From Halomonas halophila (GTDB lineage Bacteria; Pseudomonadota; Gammaproteobacteria; Pseudomonadales; Halomonadaceae): a stretch of 64,000 nt of DNA. The notes beneath the pieces are model-generated. The model ran no database searches. It saw only the letters and a program-made list of their open reading frames with translations, and was not told the origin of the DNA. Numbering within the stretch: position 1 is the stretch's first letter; each line of letters opens with the position of its first letter. Positions 7,563-16,265 of this stretch are shown one piece after another. The DNA lies in the NCBI RefSeq assembly GCF_030406665.1, contig NZ_CP129121.1, positions 2,666,001 to 2,730,000 of the forward strand, written 5' to 3'. Both the position numbers and the translations under genes were made by a program.

Positions 7563-9338
7563 ATGCGAATCCCCGCCCTGCCCCGTCGATCCCTGCCCTG
7601 CACCGCTTTGCCCCATCGATTTCTGCCCCGGGTCCTCGGCACCGGCGTGCTGGCCGCTGCGTTGCTGGCCCCACAGCTCGCCGTCGCCCAGTCCGCCATC
7701 CTCGAGGGCGAGCGCTTCCACCCCGAGGTCGGCGAGCGCGGCATGGTGGCGACCAGCCACTTCCTGGCCTCCGAGGTCGCCCATGACGTCTTGGCCGAGG
7801 GCGGCAACGCCGTGGACGCCGCCGTTACCGCCGGCTTCGCCCTGGCGGTCACCCAGCCGCGCTCGGGCAACATCGGCGGCGGCGGCTTCATGCTGATCTC
7901 CGACGAGGACAGCGACGAGGTGATCGCCATCGACTACCGCGAGACCGCCCCGGCCGCCGCCACCGAGACCATGTTCCAGGACGAGGACGGCAATGCCGTC
8001 GCCGAATGGTCGCGCTTCACTCATCGCGCCGCCGGCGTGCCGGGCACCGTGGCCGGCCTGGCGCTGGCGCTCAAGGAATACGGCACCCTGAGCCTGGCCG
8101 AGGCGCTGGCCCCGGCGATCCGCCTGGCCGAGGACGGTTTCACGGTGCCCCAGCGCTTTGTCGACGGCGTGGCCGAGGCCGGCGAGCGGCTGACGAAGTG
8201 GGAGGCCACCGAAGCGATGTTCTACAAGGCAGACGGCAGCGCCTATGTAGTGGGCGAGACCTTCCGCCAGCCGGACCTGGCGGCGACGCTCAAGCGCATC
8301 GCCGAGCAGGGCGCGCGGGAATTCTACGAGGGCGAGACCGCCGAGCTGATCGTCGCCGAGATGCAGCGCCACGACGGCCTGATCACCCGCGAGGACCTGG
8401 CCGGCTACCAGCCAGAGATCCGCGAGCCCAGCCACGGCAGCTACCGCGGCTACGACGTCTACGCCATGAGCCCGCCCTCCTCCGGCGGCGTCCATATCGT
8501 GCAGATGCTCAATATCCTCGAGGCCTACGACATCGGCACCATGGGCTTCGGCGCCGCCGACACCATGCATGTGATGGCGGAAGCCATGAAGCGCGCCTAC
8601 GCCGACCGGGCCGAGTACCTGGGCGACACCGACTTCGTCGAGGTGCCGCTCGAGGGCCTGACTTCCGAAAGCTACGCCGACGAGCTGCGTGCCCAGATCG
8701 CCATCGACCGCGCCACGCCCAGCGACGAGATCGCCGCCGGCGACCCGGCGCCCTATGAGTCCAACGAGACCACCCACTTCTCGATCGCCGACGACGACGG
8801 CCTGGCCGTTTCGAACACCTACACCATCAACTTCAGCTACGGCTCGGGCATCGCCGTGGACGGCGCGGGCTTCCTGCTCAACAACGAGATGGACGACTTC
8901 TCCGCCAAGCCCGGCGTGCCCAACGCCTACGGCCTGATCGGCGGCGAGGCCAACAGGATCGAGCCCGGCAAGCGCATGCTGTCGTCGATGACCCCGACCA
9001 TCGTCAGGCGCGACGGCGAGAACTTCCTGATCACCGGCAGCCCCGGCGGCTCGCGGATCATCACCACCACCCTGCAGGTGCTGATGAACGTCATCGACCA
9101 CGGCATGAACGTTCAGTCGGCGGTGAGCGCCCCGCGCCTGCACCACCAGTGGCTGCCCGACGAGCTGCGCGTCGAGGCCGGTTTCAGCCCCGACACCCTG
9201 TCGCTGCTCGAGGCCCGCGGCCACACCATCAGCCAGCAGTCGGCCATGGGCGCCGCCCAGTCGATCGTGATCGACGACGGCCGCTTCTACGGCGGCGCCG
9301 ACCCGCGCCGTTCCACCTCCTCGGCGATGGGGCTCTGA
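7563..9338 (+). CDS. ggt: gamma-glutamyltransferase, exported
   Basis: This enzyme cleaves glutathione and other gamma-glutamyl compounds in the periplasm. The 591-residue precursor has a signal peptide (residues about 1-43, ending AVAQS). It self-cleaves before Thr403 in NETTHFSIAD, which becomes the N-terminal nucleophile of the small subunit. GNAVDAAVTAGFALAVTQP, GNIGGGGFM and ITGSPGGSRI are family motifs. The ATG at 7563 follows CGGAGA; the open frame continues upstream but without start signals. It is transcribed alone, away from rpe. Confidence 0.95.
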   Translation: MRIPALPRRSLPCTALPHRFLPRVLGTGVLAAALLAPQLAVAQSAILEGERFHPEVGERGMVATSHFLASEVAHDVLAEGGNAVDAAVTAGFALAVTQPRSGNIGGGGFMLISDEDSDEVIAIDYRETAPAAATETMFQDEDGNAVAEWSRFTHRAAGVPGTVAGLALALKEYGTLSLAEALAPAIRLAEDGFTVPQRFVDGVAEAGERLTKWEATEAMFYKADGSAYVVGETFRQPDLAATLKRIAEQGAREFYEGETAELIVAEMQRHDGLITREDLAGYQPEIREPSHGSYRGYDVYAMSPPSSGGVHIVQMLNILEAYDIGTMGFGAADTMHVMAEAMKRAYADRAEYLGDTDFVEVPLEGLTSESYADELRAQIAIDRATPSDEIAAGDPAPYESNETTHFSIADDDGLAVSNTYTINFSYGSGIAVDGAGFLLNNEMDDFSAKPGVPNAYGLIGGEANRIEPGKRMLSSMTPTIVRRDGENFLITGSPGGSRIITTTLQVLMNVIDHGMNVQSAVSAPRLHHQWLPDELRVEAGFSPDTLSLLEARGHTISQQSAMGAAQSIVIDDGRFYGGADPRRSTSSAMGL

Positions 9339-9384
9339 GAAAGGCGATGACGGCCGTAAAGTGGCAGGCCACACCGGGGAAAAG

Positions 9385-10401
9385 TTACGCGAGGGCGCTG
9401 TAAACCCTTCCATAGGTGTCGGGTCCCGTGTGATTGACTACCCGCTTGGTGAATAACTCCGGCCGCTTGGCCTGCCATTCCTTCATCGCTGCAATCGGTG
9501 ATTGATGATGCAGCGCCTTCTGAGGGATGTGGTGATTGTACAGCCAAGCGTAGCGTTTGAGCGTCTGCTCCAGATCCTCGCCTGAGGTATAGCGCCGGGT
9601 CGCCAGCACGTCACTGATGCGGCCGTTGAACCGCTCCACCATACCGTTCGTCTGTGGCCTTCCCGGCTTGATCAGGCGATGTTCGATATCATGGGCCTGG
9701 CACTCCTGGTCGAAGGGGTGGCGGCCGCTGGGCTTGCGCTCACCTGCCCGTGTGAAGCGATCGGTGAACGACTTGCCGTTGTCAGTGAGTACCGTCTGGA
9801 TCGTGAAGGGAGCTTTCTCCTCGACGCACCTCATGAACGCCTTGGCATCCTTGGCAGACTGGCTTCGCCTGATCTCCAGATAGACCCAGCGTGTGGCACG
9901 GTCGATGGCGACGTACAGGTAGCGCTTCTGCTCCTCATCAGGCATCTGAGGCAGGTGCTTGATGTCGATATGCACGTACCCGGGCTCGTAGTCCTTGAAG
10001 GGCTTGTGCCGGGGCTTCCCATCATCGCCAGCGTCCTGCCGAGCCAGTTCTGCCAGTGTCGGCACCTCGCGCCGCTGGAGCATGCGGTGTAGGCCTGAGC
10101 GGGACAGTCGAGGGTTCAGGAACTCACGTGCCACGACGAGCAGATCATCCAGACCGAGGCGCAGGAATTCACGAGCGGCGATCAGCACCTCCTCCTGCTC
10201 AGACGAGAGGGTGGCGAGTAGGTTGTGACGCGTGTGCGGTCGGTCATGGACATCGTTGCGGTACCGCCAGCGGCGGATGGTCGCGTGGGAGACACCATAC
10301 TGGCGGGCCAGCTCGCTATCCGTGATGCTGGACGGTGCCGCCTGGATTTCAGCACGGATCTTCGGTGTCGTGGTGGCCTGCTTATGCAGCTTGATGTCCA
10401 T
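9385..10401 (-). CDS. IS481-family transposase
   Basis: This 338-residue DDE transposase has an N-terminal helix-turn-helix (residues about 25-50, LARQYGVSHATIRRWR) and an integrase-like core with Asp146 (VHIDIKHL), Asp207 (LTDNGKSF) and Glu256 (NGMVERFNG). All three catalytic residues are present, so it may be active. The reading frame runs through the left inverted repeat at 9417 and stops at 9385 in chromosomal DNA, so the last nine or ten residues come from the insertion site. Confidence 0.93.
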   Translation of the reverse strand: MDIKLHKQATTTPKIRAEIQAAPSSITDSELARQYGVSHATIRRWRYRNDVHDRPHTRHNLLATLSSEQEEVLIAAREFLRLGLDDLLVVAREFLNPRLSRSGLHRMLQRREVPTLAELARQDAGDDGKPRHKPFKDYEPGYVHIDIKHLPQMPDEEQKRYLYVAIDRATRWVYLEIRRSQSAKDAKAFMRCVEEKAPFTIQTVLTDNGKSFTDRFTRAGERKPSGRHPFDQECQAHDIEHRLIKPGRPQTNGMVERFNGRISDVLATRRYTSGEDLEQTLKRYAWLYNHHIPQKALHHQSPIAAMKEWQAKRPELFTKRVVNHTGPDTYGRVYSALA

Positions 10402-10492
10402 GAACCTGCTCCCGAATGAATTGCTTTAGAAGCTCTCTGGCTGCCAGCAGAGGATAACTCCTATAGCTCATTTGATCATCCGGGACCCTACA
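9417..10492 (-). mobile_element. IS481-family insertion sequence, complete
   Basis: The 1076-bp element is bounded by imperfect inverted repeats. The left end is TGTCGGGTCCCGTGTGATTG; the right end in reverse is TGTAGGGTCCCGGATGATCA. The ends are TGT...ACA, as in the IS481 family. CATAGG occurs immediately outside both ends (9411-9416 and 10493-10498) and is a 6-bp target-site duplication. The element carries one transposase gene. It landed in the intergenic palindrome between ggt and the lipoprotein gene, so no gene is disrupted. Confidence 0.9.
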
Positions 10493-10723
10493 CATAGGCG
10501 CTACTTTTGCCCTGCGGCGCTCTCACATCCTGCTTCGCTTGCAGGACAGGTGCTGGCCATCCCTGGGCCAGCCCGTTCGGCGAGAATCGCCTCACCCATG
10601 GCAAAAACCCCTCGCTCCAACTTTCCCCGGTGTTTCCAATCCCGCTGCGGAAAGCCTCATGCGTCGGCGCCGGCAAGAGAAGTCGCTATACTCGGGCCTT
10701 TGCGATCGACAAGGAGACCGCCC

Positions 10724-11314
10724 ATGACGACTCGACGCCTTCTCGGCCTCGGCCTGGTACTGCTGGCCACCAGCTGGCTCGCCGGCTGCGCCGGTCCCCA
10801 CTATCTGACGCCGGACCCCAAGCGCAGCGTCCAGGTGCCGGCCGCCGGGCAGGGCCAGGAGGTCAGCGTGACCGCCCGGGACACCCGCCAGGACGCGGTG
10901 ATCGGCACCCGCTCCGGCAGCGCCGGCTCCACGGCGGTGGTGATCGTCGATCCGGGCGAGCTGACGCCGCGCCTGCAGGCCGAGGCCGAGCGCGCGGTGC
11001 GCGACATGGGCTTCCGGCCGGTCGGCGACACCGCACCGGGCCGGCCGAGCCTGACGCTGACCCTGAAGCGGCTCGACTACGGCCGCGGCGACGCCCCGCC
11101 GATGGTCGGCAGCGTGCGCCTGACGGCGGTGCTGGAGGCCAGGGCCGAGAACGACGGCACCACCTACACCGGCAGCTACACCGCGCGTCGCACCCAGCAA
11201 TACGCGGTGAAGCCAGATCGCGAGGCCAACCAGGCGATGATCGAGGAGCTGCTCTCCGACGCCCTGGACCGCGCCTTCCGCGACCCGGAGCTGGCCGGCC
11301 TGCTGGCGCGCTGA
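10724..11314 (+). CDS. YajG-family lipoprotein
   Basis: The 196-residue precursor has a lipobox LAGC with the acylated Cys at residue 22, so it is a membrane lipoprotein. The rest resembles YajG proteins: a repeated beta-rich body with STAVVIVDPGELTP, LTLTLKRLDYGRG and a C-terminal helix. The function of the family is not established. AAGGAG precedes the ATG by seven bases, and TATACT at 10687-10692 is a plausible -10. The gene lies just beyond the IS481-interrupted palindrome, which might affect its promoter context. Confidence 0.8.
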   Translation: MTTRRLLGLGLVLLATSWLAGCAGPHYLTPDPKRSVQVPAAGQGQEVSVTARDTRQDAVIGTRSGSAGSTAVVIVDPGELTPRLQAEAERAVRDMGFRPVGDTAPGRPSLTLTLKRLDYGRGDAPPMVGSVRLTAVLEARAENDGTTYTGSYTARRTQQYAVKPDREANQAMIEELLSDALDRAFRDPELAGLLAR

Positions 11315-11334
11315 TCACGCCGCACTCGCCAAAA

Positions 11335-11371
11335 CACAGGCCCGCCGGCGCGACGCCGACGGGCCCGTGTG
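11335..11371. terminator. hairpin between the YajG-like gene and tpm
   Basis: CACAGGCCCGCCGGCG pairs imperfectly with CGCCGACGGGCCCGTGTG around a CGA loop. It sits between convergent genes. There is no strong U-run, so termination efficiency is uncertain. Confidence 0.55.
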
Positions 11372-11385
11372 GGTGAACGGCGCGA

Positions 11386-12027
11386 TCAGCCGCCCTGGGG
11401 ACCGCGACGCGTCAGCGACCAGACGCTCTCGCGGAAGCCGCTGCCCGGCTCGGGCTCGCCCTCTTCCAGGTGCACCACCTCGAAGTTGGCCGCAAACAGC
11501 TCGCGAATCTCGTCGGCGTCGACGCTGAAGGGCGGACCGCCCTCGTCGCCGGGGGCGCGGGTCAGGCCGATCAGCAGCCCCTGGCTGCCGGGGGGCAGCA
11601 GCTGGGCCAGGTGGAAGGCGTAGCGCTGGCGGGTCGCCTCGGGCAGCGCGATCAGCGCCGCCCGGTCATAGAAGGCGCCCAGCTCGGCGGCGGCCTCGAT
11701 GTGGAAGTGGAAGAAGTCGCCGCGCCACAGCTCCACGTTGCCCTGGCGGCTGATGTCGAAGCCGTCGCCCCGATAACGGGAGACCTCCCCCTCGCCCTCC
11801 GCCAGAAACTGCTCGATGGCCTCGTCGGCCAGCTCGATGCCCAGCACCGGATAGCCTTCGCCGGCCAGCCAGCGCATGTCCAGGCTCTTGCCGCACAGCG
11901 GCACCAACACCTTGGTGCCGGGTGCCACGCTCAGCGTCGGCCAGTAACGCACCAGGGCCGGATGCGCCTCGTGGCGATGGAAGCCGATGCGTCCCTCGCG
12001 CCAGCGCGCGAGCCATTCGTTGTCCAT
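11386..12027 (-). CDS. tpm: thiopurine S-methyltransferase
   Basis: This SAM-dependent methyltransferase acts on thiopurines and, in bacteria, on selenium and tellurium oxyanion metabolites. The 213-residue protein matches bacterial Tpm in length and shows the opening WLARWREGRIGFH, the SAM-binding VLVPLCGKSLDMRWLA near residues 40-55 and the acidic LGIELADEAIEQFL. It starts nine bases after the end of the SH3-domain gene upstream, so the two are probably co-transcribed. Confidence 0.93.
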   Translation of the reverse strand: MDNEWLARWREGRIGFHRHEAHPALVRYWPTLSVAPGTKVLVPLCGKSLDMRWLAGEGYPVLGIELADEAIEQFLAEGEGEVSRYRGDGFDISRQGNVELWRGDFFHFHIEAAAELGAFYDRAALIALPEATRQRYAFHLAQLLPPGSQGLLIGLTRAPGDEGGPPFSVDADEIRELFAANFEVVHLEEGEPEPGSGFRESVWSLTRRGPQGG

Positions 12028-12036
12028 GGCCGGGCC

Positions 12037-12678
12037 TCAGAACCAGCGGTCGCGCTTGCGGCGACGACGCGGCAGGTGCGGCACGATCAGGCCCACCAGC
12101 AGCCCGGCACCGGCCACCCCGCCGCCGTACATGAAGTAGCGCATCAGCAGGTCTTCCTCTTGGGTATCCAGGCGTGCCTGAAGCTCGCGCACCCGTGCGC
12201 CGGCCTCCTCGCTCTCCGAGGCGAGCGCCTGATTGCGCCGCTCGAGTTCGGCGATGCGCTGCTCACGCACGTCGAGGGTCTCGGTGACCGAGGCCATGCG
12301 GCTCTCCCAGGTCTCGTTGATGCCGGAGAGCTCCTCGGACAGTTCTTCCACCCGCGCCTCCAGTTCGGGCAGCCGGACCTTGGCGCTGGGCTCGCCCTGC
12401 AGGTCGCTCGAGGGCACCCAGACCACGTCGCCGCTCTGGCTGCGCACGCGGCTGTAGTCGCCCTGGGTCTCGAGCAGCTCGACCGGGTCGCCGGCGGTCA
12501 GGGTACCGACGATGCGATAGCCGTCGGTGGGGCCGCTGCGCACGAAGGTGGTGAGGTCGCCGGACACCCAGCGTGCATCGGCGTTCTGAGCGTCGTCCTG
12601 CTGGGCCTGCACCGGCAGGGCCAGGGCCCCGAGCAGTGCGCCCAGCGTCATCAGTGTCTTGTATCGTTGCATCGTCAT
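12037..12678 (-). CDS. SH3-domain membrane protein of the TIGR04211/YgiM type
   Basis: The 213-residue protein has a signal peptide (to about residue 25, PVQAQQ), a bacterial SH3 domain (residues about 36-95, with FVRSGPTDGYRIVGTL and VWVPSSDL), a coiled coil (about 100-172) and one C-terminal membrane helix (about 180-200) followed by a basic tail. This layout is that of YgiM-like proteins, whose role in the envelope is not settled. The ATG at 12678 is favoured by AGGA six bases upstream; another ATG lies two codons on. Confidence 0.82.
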   Translation of the reverse strand: MTMQRYKTLMTLGALLGALALPVQAQQDDAQNADARWVSGDLTTFVRSGPTDGYRIVGTLTAGDPVELLETQGDYSRVRSQSGDVVWVPSSDLQGEPSAKVRLPELEARVEELSEELSGINETWESRMASVTETLDVREQRIAELERRNQALASESEEAGARVRELQARLDTQEEDLLMRYFMYGGGVAGAGLLVGLIVPHLPRRRRKRDRWF

Positions 12679-13073
12679 GCGTCGTCCTGGCTGTCCAAGG
12701 CTCTGTGTCCGCCGCTCGCGGCGATGGCGGTCGTGACCGGACCATCCCTGCCCGGTCCGCCGAGATGAGAGTGCGTCTCCGGATCATCCACAGCATCTGT
12801 GGACAAGTGCCGGGAAAACCGCTGGAAACCCGCGGCCAGGCGGCATGGCTGCCGATACGGCAACGTTTCGGTCATTTCCTGACCACCTCGCCGGCGCCTC
12901 CGAAGCCGCCAAGGGTACCACAGGCCCGCGCGCCGGGCGTTCCGGCACTCTGGCCCCGTCCCGACTGGGCGCGTATAATCTCCGCTCTCAATCGGACGGC
13001 CCTGCCGGCCGCCTCTCCTGCGAACGAATATCCACCGGTGCAACGTCGGGCCCAGGCGCCACGACCTATTCTT
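12679..13073. other. divergent intergenic region before miaB
   Basis: This 395-bp region separates the minus-strand SH3 gene from miaB. A perfect TATAAT lies at 12974-12979, about 95 bases before miaB, but no matching -35 is obvious at 17 bases. No Shine-Dalgarno is evident right before the miaB ATG. Nothing else was recognised. Confidence 0.5.
12974..12979 (+). promoter_or_regulatory. candidate -10 box of the miaB promoter
   Basis: The hexamer TATAAT is a perfect sigma-70 -10 box in an otherwise GC-rich stretch. The -35 region (around 12950) matches poorly. Confidence 0.45.
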
Positions 13074-14417
13074 ATGGCGAAGAAACTCTTCATCAAGACG
13101 CATGGCTGCCAGATGAACGAGTACGATTCCGCACGCATGGCGGATCTGCTCGGCGAATCCCACCAGCTGGAGCTCACCGACGACGAGCGCGATGCCGACG
13201 TCATCCTGCTCAACACCTGCTCGATCCGCGAGAAGGCCCAGGAGAAGGTCTTCCACCAGCTCGGCCGCTGGAAGAAGCTCAAGGACGCCAACCCGGATCT
13301 GGTCATCGGCGTGGGCGGCTGCGTCGCCAGCCAGGAAGGCGAAGCGCTGCGCAAGCGCGCGCCCCAGGTCGACATGGTCTTCGGCCCCCAGACCCTGCAC
13401 CGGGTGCCGTCGATGCTCGACGCCCGCCAGGACAACCAGATCTCGGTGGTCGACGTGACCTTCCCCGAGGTGGAGAAGTTCGACCACCTGCCCAAGCCGA
13501 ACTCCGATGGCGCCACCGCCTTCGTCTCGGTGATGGAAGGCTGCTCCAAGTACTGCACCTTCTGCGTGGTGCCCTACACCCGCGGCGAAGAGGTCTCGCG
13601 GCCCTTCGAGGCGGTGATGGACGAGGTCATCCACCTGGCCGACCAGGGCGTGCGCGAGATCAACCTGCTGGGCCAGAACGTCAACGCCTACCGCGGCGAG
13701 AACCAGCTCGGCGAGGAGATCGACCTGGCCGAACTGATCGCCTGCGTGGCGGCGGTGGAAGGCATCGACCGCATTCGCTTCACCACCTCGCATCCGGTGG
13801 AGTTCTCCGACAGCCTGATCGAGGCCTACGGCGAGATCCCGGAGCTGGTCAGCCACCTGCACCTGCCGGTGCAGGCCGGCTCCGACCGCATCCTGGCGGC
13901 CATGAAGCGCGGTCACACCGTCGAGGAGTATGTGGACAAGATGGAGCGCATCCGTGCGCTGCGTCCGGACATCAGCTTCTCCTCGGACTTCATCATCGGC
14001 TTCCCCGGCGAGACCGAGGAGGACTTCGCGAACACCATGGACCTGATCGGTCGCATCGGCTTCGACGTGTCCTTCAGCTTCGTCTACTCGGCCCGTCCCG
14101 GCACCCCGGCGGCCGGCCTCGAGGACGACACCCCGGAAGCGGTCAAGAAGCAGCGCCTGGCGATCCTGCAGGAGCGCATCAACCAGCAGGCCATGCAGAT
14201 CAGCCGCCGCATGGTGGGCACCACCCAGCGGGTGCTGGTCACCGGCTTCTCGCCGAAGGACCCGGGCCAGCTGTCCGGCCGCACCGAGAACAACCGGGTG
14301 GTCAACTTCCGCGCGCCGAACCCCACCGAGCTGATCGGCTACTTCGTCGACGTGGAAATCACCGAGGCGCTGCCCAACTCGCTGCGCGGCGATCTGGCCT
14401 CGCCGGAGCGTTTCTGA
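13074..14417 (+). CDS. miaB: tRNA-2-methylthio-N6-dimethylallyladenosine synthase
   Basis: MiaB adds the methylthio group to i6A37 of tRNAs reading UNN codons, using two iron-sulfur clusters and SAM. The 447-residue protein has the N-terminal cluster Cys12, Cys49 and Cys83, the radical-SAM Cys157, Cys161 and Cys164 (CSKYCTFC) and a C-terminal TRAM domain. The ATG at 13074 gives the standard start MAKKLFIKTHGCQMNE, though no strong ribosome binding site is seen. It heads the miaB-phoH-ybeY-corC-lnt order known from many gammaproteobacteria. Confidence 0.97.
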   Translation: MAKKLFIKTHGCQMNEYDSARMADLLGESHQLELTDDERDADVILLNTCSIREKAQEKVFHQLGRWKKLKDANPDLVIGVGGCVASQEGEALRKRAPQVDMVFGPQTLHRVPSMLDARQDNQISVVDVTFPEVEKFDHLPKPNSDGATAFVSVMEGCSKYCTFCVVPYTRGEEVSRPFEAVMDEVIHLADQGVREINLLGQNVNAYRGENQLGEEIDLAELIACVAAVEGIDRIRFTTSHPVEFSDSLIEAYGEIPELVSHLHLPVQAGSDRILAAMKRGHTVEEYVDKMERIRALRPDISFSSDFIIGFPGETEEDFANTMDLIGRIGFDVSFSFVYSARPGTPAAGLEDDTPEAVKKQRLAILQERINQQAMQISRRMVGTTQRVLVTGFSPKDPGQLSGRTENNRVVNFRAPNPTELIGYFVDVEITEALPNSLRGDLASPERF

Positions 14418-14459
14418 AGCGGTTAGAGACAACCTGTTCATCCCGCACTCGGGGCTGAT

Positions 14460-14554
14460 CCGGCGACAGGTCTACGAGGAGGCGCTATGAACCCATCCCT
14501 GGGCGCTACCGACGCCATCCCTGGCGTAGGACCTCCTCTGCGACCTGTCCCCGG
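14460..14554. repeat. palindromic repeat element (copy B) after miaB
   Basis: The left arm CCGGCGACAGGTCTACGAGG plus AGG pairs with 14532-14554, 19 of 23 positions matching. The interior GGCGCTATGAACCCATCCCT, GGGCGCTAC and GCCATCCCTGGC is related to the IS-interrupted copy near 9372-10632. A further hairpin (CCCCGGCG...CGCCGGGG) follows. It lies between miaB and phoH and is non-coding. Confidence 0.6.
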
Positions 14555-14667
14555 CGCCCCTCGCCGGGGACAACCCACTTCGGCTTCCAGCCAACCCAAC
14601 ATTGCCCCAGTAAGCGCCGGGGCAGTAAGCTGACCCCGACATCCATCAACTCACGGACTTGCCCGTC

Positions 14668-15756
14668 TTGAGCCAGCCAGCAGCCTCCGCGTCCAACCGC
14701 GTCATCACCCTGAATCTCGAGCCCAACGATCCCCAGCGCCTGGCCAACCTCTGCGGTCAGCAGGACGAGCACCTCAAGCTGATCGAGGAACGCCTCGGCG
14801 TCACCCTGCGCAACCGGGGCAACGTCTTCCAGCTGGCCGGCCCCGGCCCCCGGGTCAAGGCCGCCTCCAACGTCGTCGAGCACCTCTATCGCGAGACCGA
14901 AGCCGGTGAGCTGACCCCGGACACCGTGCACCTCTTCCTGCAGGAATCCGGCCTCGAGGCCCTGGAGGAGGAAGAAGGCGGCAGCGGCGACGGCGAGGTG
15001 CTGCTGCGCACGCCCAAGGCGCTGATCAAGCCCCGCGGGCTCAACCAACAGAGCTATGTCTCGAGCATCCGCGACCACGACATCAACTTCGGCATCGGCC
15101 CGGCCGGCACCGGCAAGACCTACCTGGCCGTCGCCGCCGCGGTGGAAGCGTTGAACCAGCAGCAGGTGCGTCGCATCCTGCTGGTGCGTCCGGCGGTCGA
15201 GGCCGGCGAGAAGCTCGGCTTCCTGCCCGGCGACCTGGCGCAGAAGATCGACCCCTACCTGCGCCCGCTCTACGACGCCCTGTACGAGATGATCGGCTTC
15301 GAGCAGGTCGCCAAGCTGATCGAGCGCCAGGTGATCGAGATCGCCCCGCTGGCCTACATGCGCGGGCGCACCCTGAACAACGCCTTCATCATCCTCGACG
15401 AGAGCCAGAACACCACCCGCGAGCAGATGAAGATGTTCCTGACCCGCATCGGCTTCGGCTCCACCGCGGTGATCACCGGCGACATCACCCAGGTCGACCT
15501 GCCCCGCGGCCAGGCCTCCGGGCTGATCCAGGTGCTCGACGTGCTCGACGGCACCCCGGGCATCGGCGTGACCCACTTCGCCGCCAAGGACGTGGTCCGC
15601 CACCCGCTGGTACAGCGCATCATCGAGGCCTACGACCAGTTCGAAGCCGAGGAAGAGGCCCAGGCCCGCGCCAAGCGCGAGGCCCGCGAGCAGGAACGCG
15701 AAGCCATCCGCCTGGAGCGCCTCGAGCGACAGAACGGCCGCGAGGACGAGGAATGA
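14668..15756 (+). CDS. ybeZ: PhoH-family ATPase (YbeZ)
   Basis: PhoH/YbeZ is a cytoplasmic RNA-associated ATPase that works with the endoribonuclease YbeY. The protein, about 362 residues, has Walker A GPAGTGKT (about residue 145), Walker B FIILDESQN and GDITQVDLP. The C-terminus is a charged helix. No ATG is available between an in-frame stop at 14626 and the conserved region, so translation must start at a non-ATG codon: TTG at 14668 (MSQPAAS) or TTG at 14659. It overlaps ybeY by four bases. Confidence 0.92.
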   Translation: MSQPAASASNRVITLNLEPNDPQRLANLCGQQDEHLKLIEERLGVTLRNRGNVFQLAGPGPRVKAASNVVEHLYRETEAGELTPDTVHLFLQESGLEALEEEEGGSGDGEVLLRTPKALIKPRGLNQQSYVSSIRDHDINFGIGPAGTGKTYLAVAAAVEALNQQQVRRILLVRPAVEAGEKLGFLPGDLAQKIDPYLRPLYDALYEMIGFEQVAKLIERQVIEIAPLAYMRGRTLNNAFIILDESQNTTREQMKMFLTRIGFGSTAVITGDITQVDLPRGQASGLIQVLDVLDGTPGIGVTHFAAKDVVRHPLVQRIIEAYDQFEAEEEAQARAKREAREQEREAIRLERLERQNGREDEE

Positions 15757-16265
15757 GCCTGGCCGAGGTCGACCGCCAGCAGGCCATCGACGCCGAGGGC
15801 CTGCCCAGTCAGGCCGAGCTCGAGGCCTGGGTGGGCGCCGTGCTGGCCCGCCTGCCCGACGAGACCCGTCAAGAACTGACGGTGCGCTTCGTCGACGCCG
15901 ACGAGAGCCAGGCGCTCAACCGCGACTACCGCGGCAAGGACAAGCCCACCAACGTGCTGTCCTTCCCCTTCGAGTGCCCGCCGGGCGTGCCGCTGCCGCT
16001 GCTCGGCGATCTGGTGATCTGCCACCCGGTGGTGACCGACGAGGCCCGCGATCAGGACAAGGCGCTCGGCGATCACTACGCTCATATGGTGGTTCACGGC
16101 ACCCTGCACCTGATGGGCTACGACCATATCGAGGACGACGAGGCCGAGGTCATGGAAGCGCTGGAGCGGGACATCCTCGCCGGCCTCGGCATCGGCGACC
16201 CCTACCGGGCCTCGGGCCCGCCGCATCGCGATTCCGACCCCGATGACGAGAGAGCCGACGCATGA
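15753..16265 (+). CDS. ybeY: endoribonuclease YbeY
   Basis: YbeY is a zinc-dependent endoribonuclease needed for 16S rRNA maturation and ribosome quality control. The 170-residue protein carries the zinc motif HGTLHLMGYDH with His115, His119 and His125, preceded by NVLSFPF. Its ATG overlaps the stop of the PhoH gene (ATGA), and its own stop overlaps corC in the same way, so the three are translationally coupled. Confidence 0.96.
   Translation: MSLAEVDRQQAIDAEGLPSQAELEAWVGAVLARLPDETRQELTVRFVDADESQALNRDYRGKDKPTNVLSFPFECPPGVPLPLLGDLVICHPVVTDEARDQDKALGDHYAHMVVHGTLHLMGYDHIEDDEAEVMEALERDILAGLGIGDPYRASGPPHRDSDPDDERADA

Larger units (their letters stand above)
9372..10632. repeat. palindromic repeat element split by an IS481 insertion (copy A)
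   Basis: Outside the IS the flanks form one palindrome. The left arm starts CACCGGGGAAAAGTTACGCG at 9372. The right arm at 10609-10632 read in reverse is CACCGGGGAAAGTTGGAGCG, then AGGG. The inner part, GGCGCT-TAAACCC-TTCCATAGGCGCTAC after removing the IS and one target copy, resembles GGCGCTATGAACCCATCCCT in the element after miaB (14460-14554). The two are therefore members of one family of dispersed palindromes. No coding role is seen. Confidence 0.6.

Noticed and set aside
7419..9413. 664-codon open frame antisense to ggt
   Set aside because: Low-complexity shadow of a real exported enzyme; no recognisable domain.
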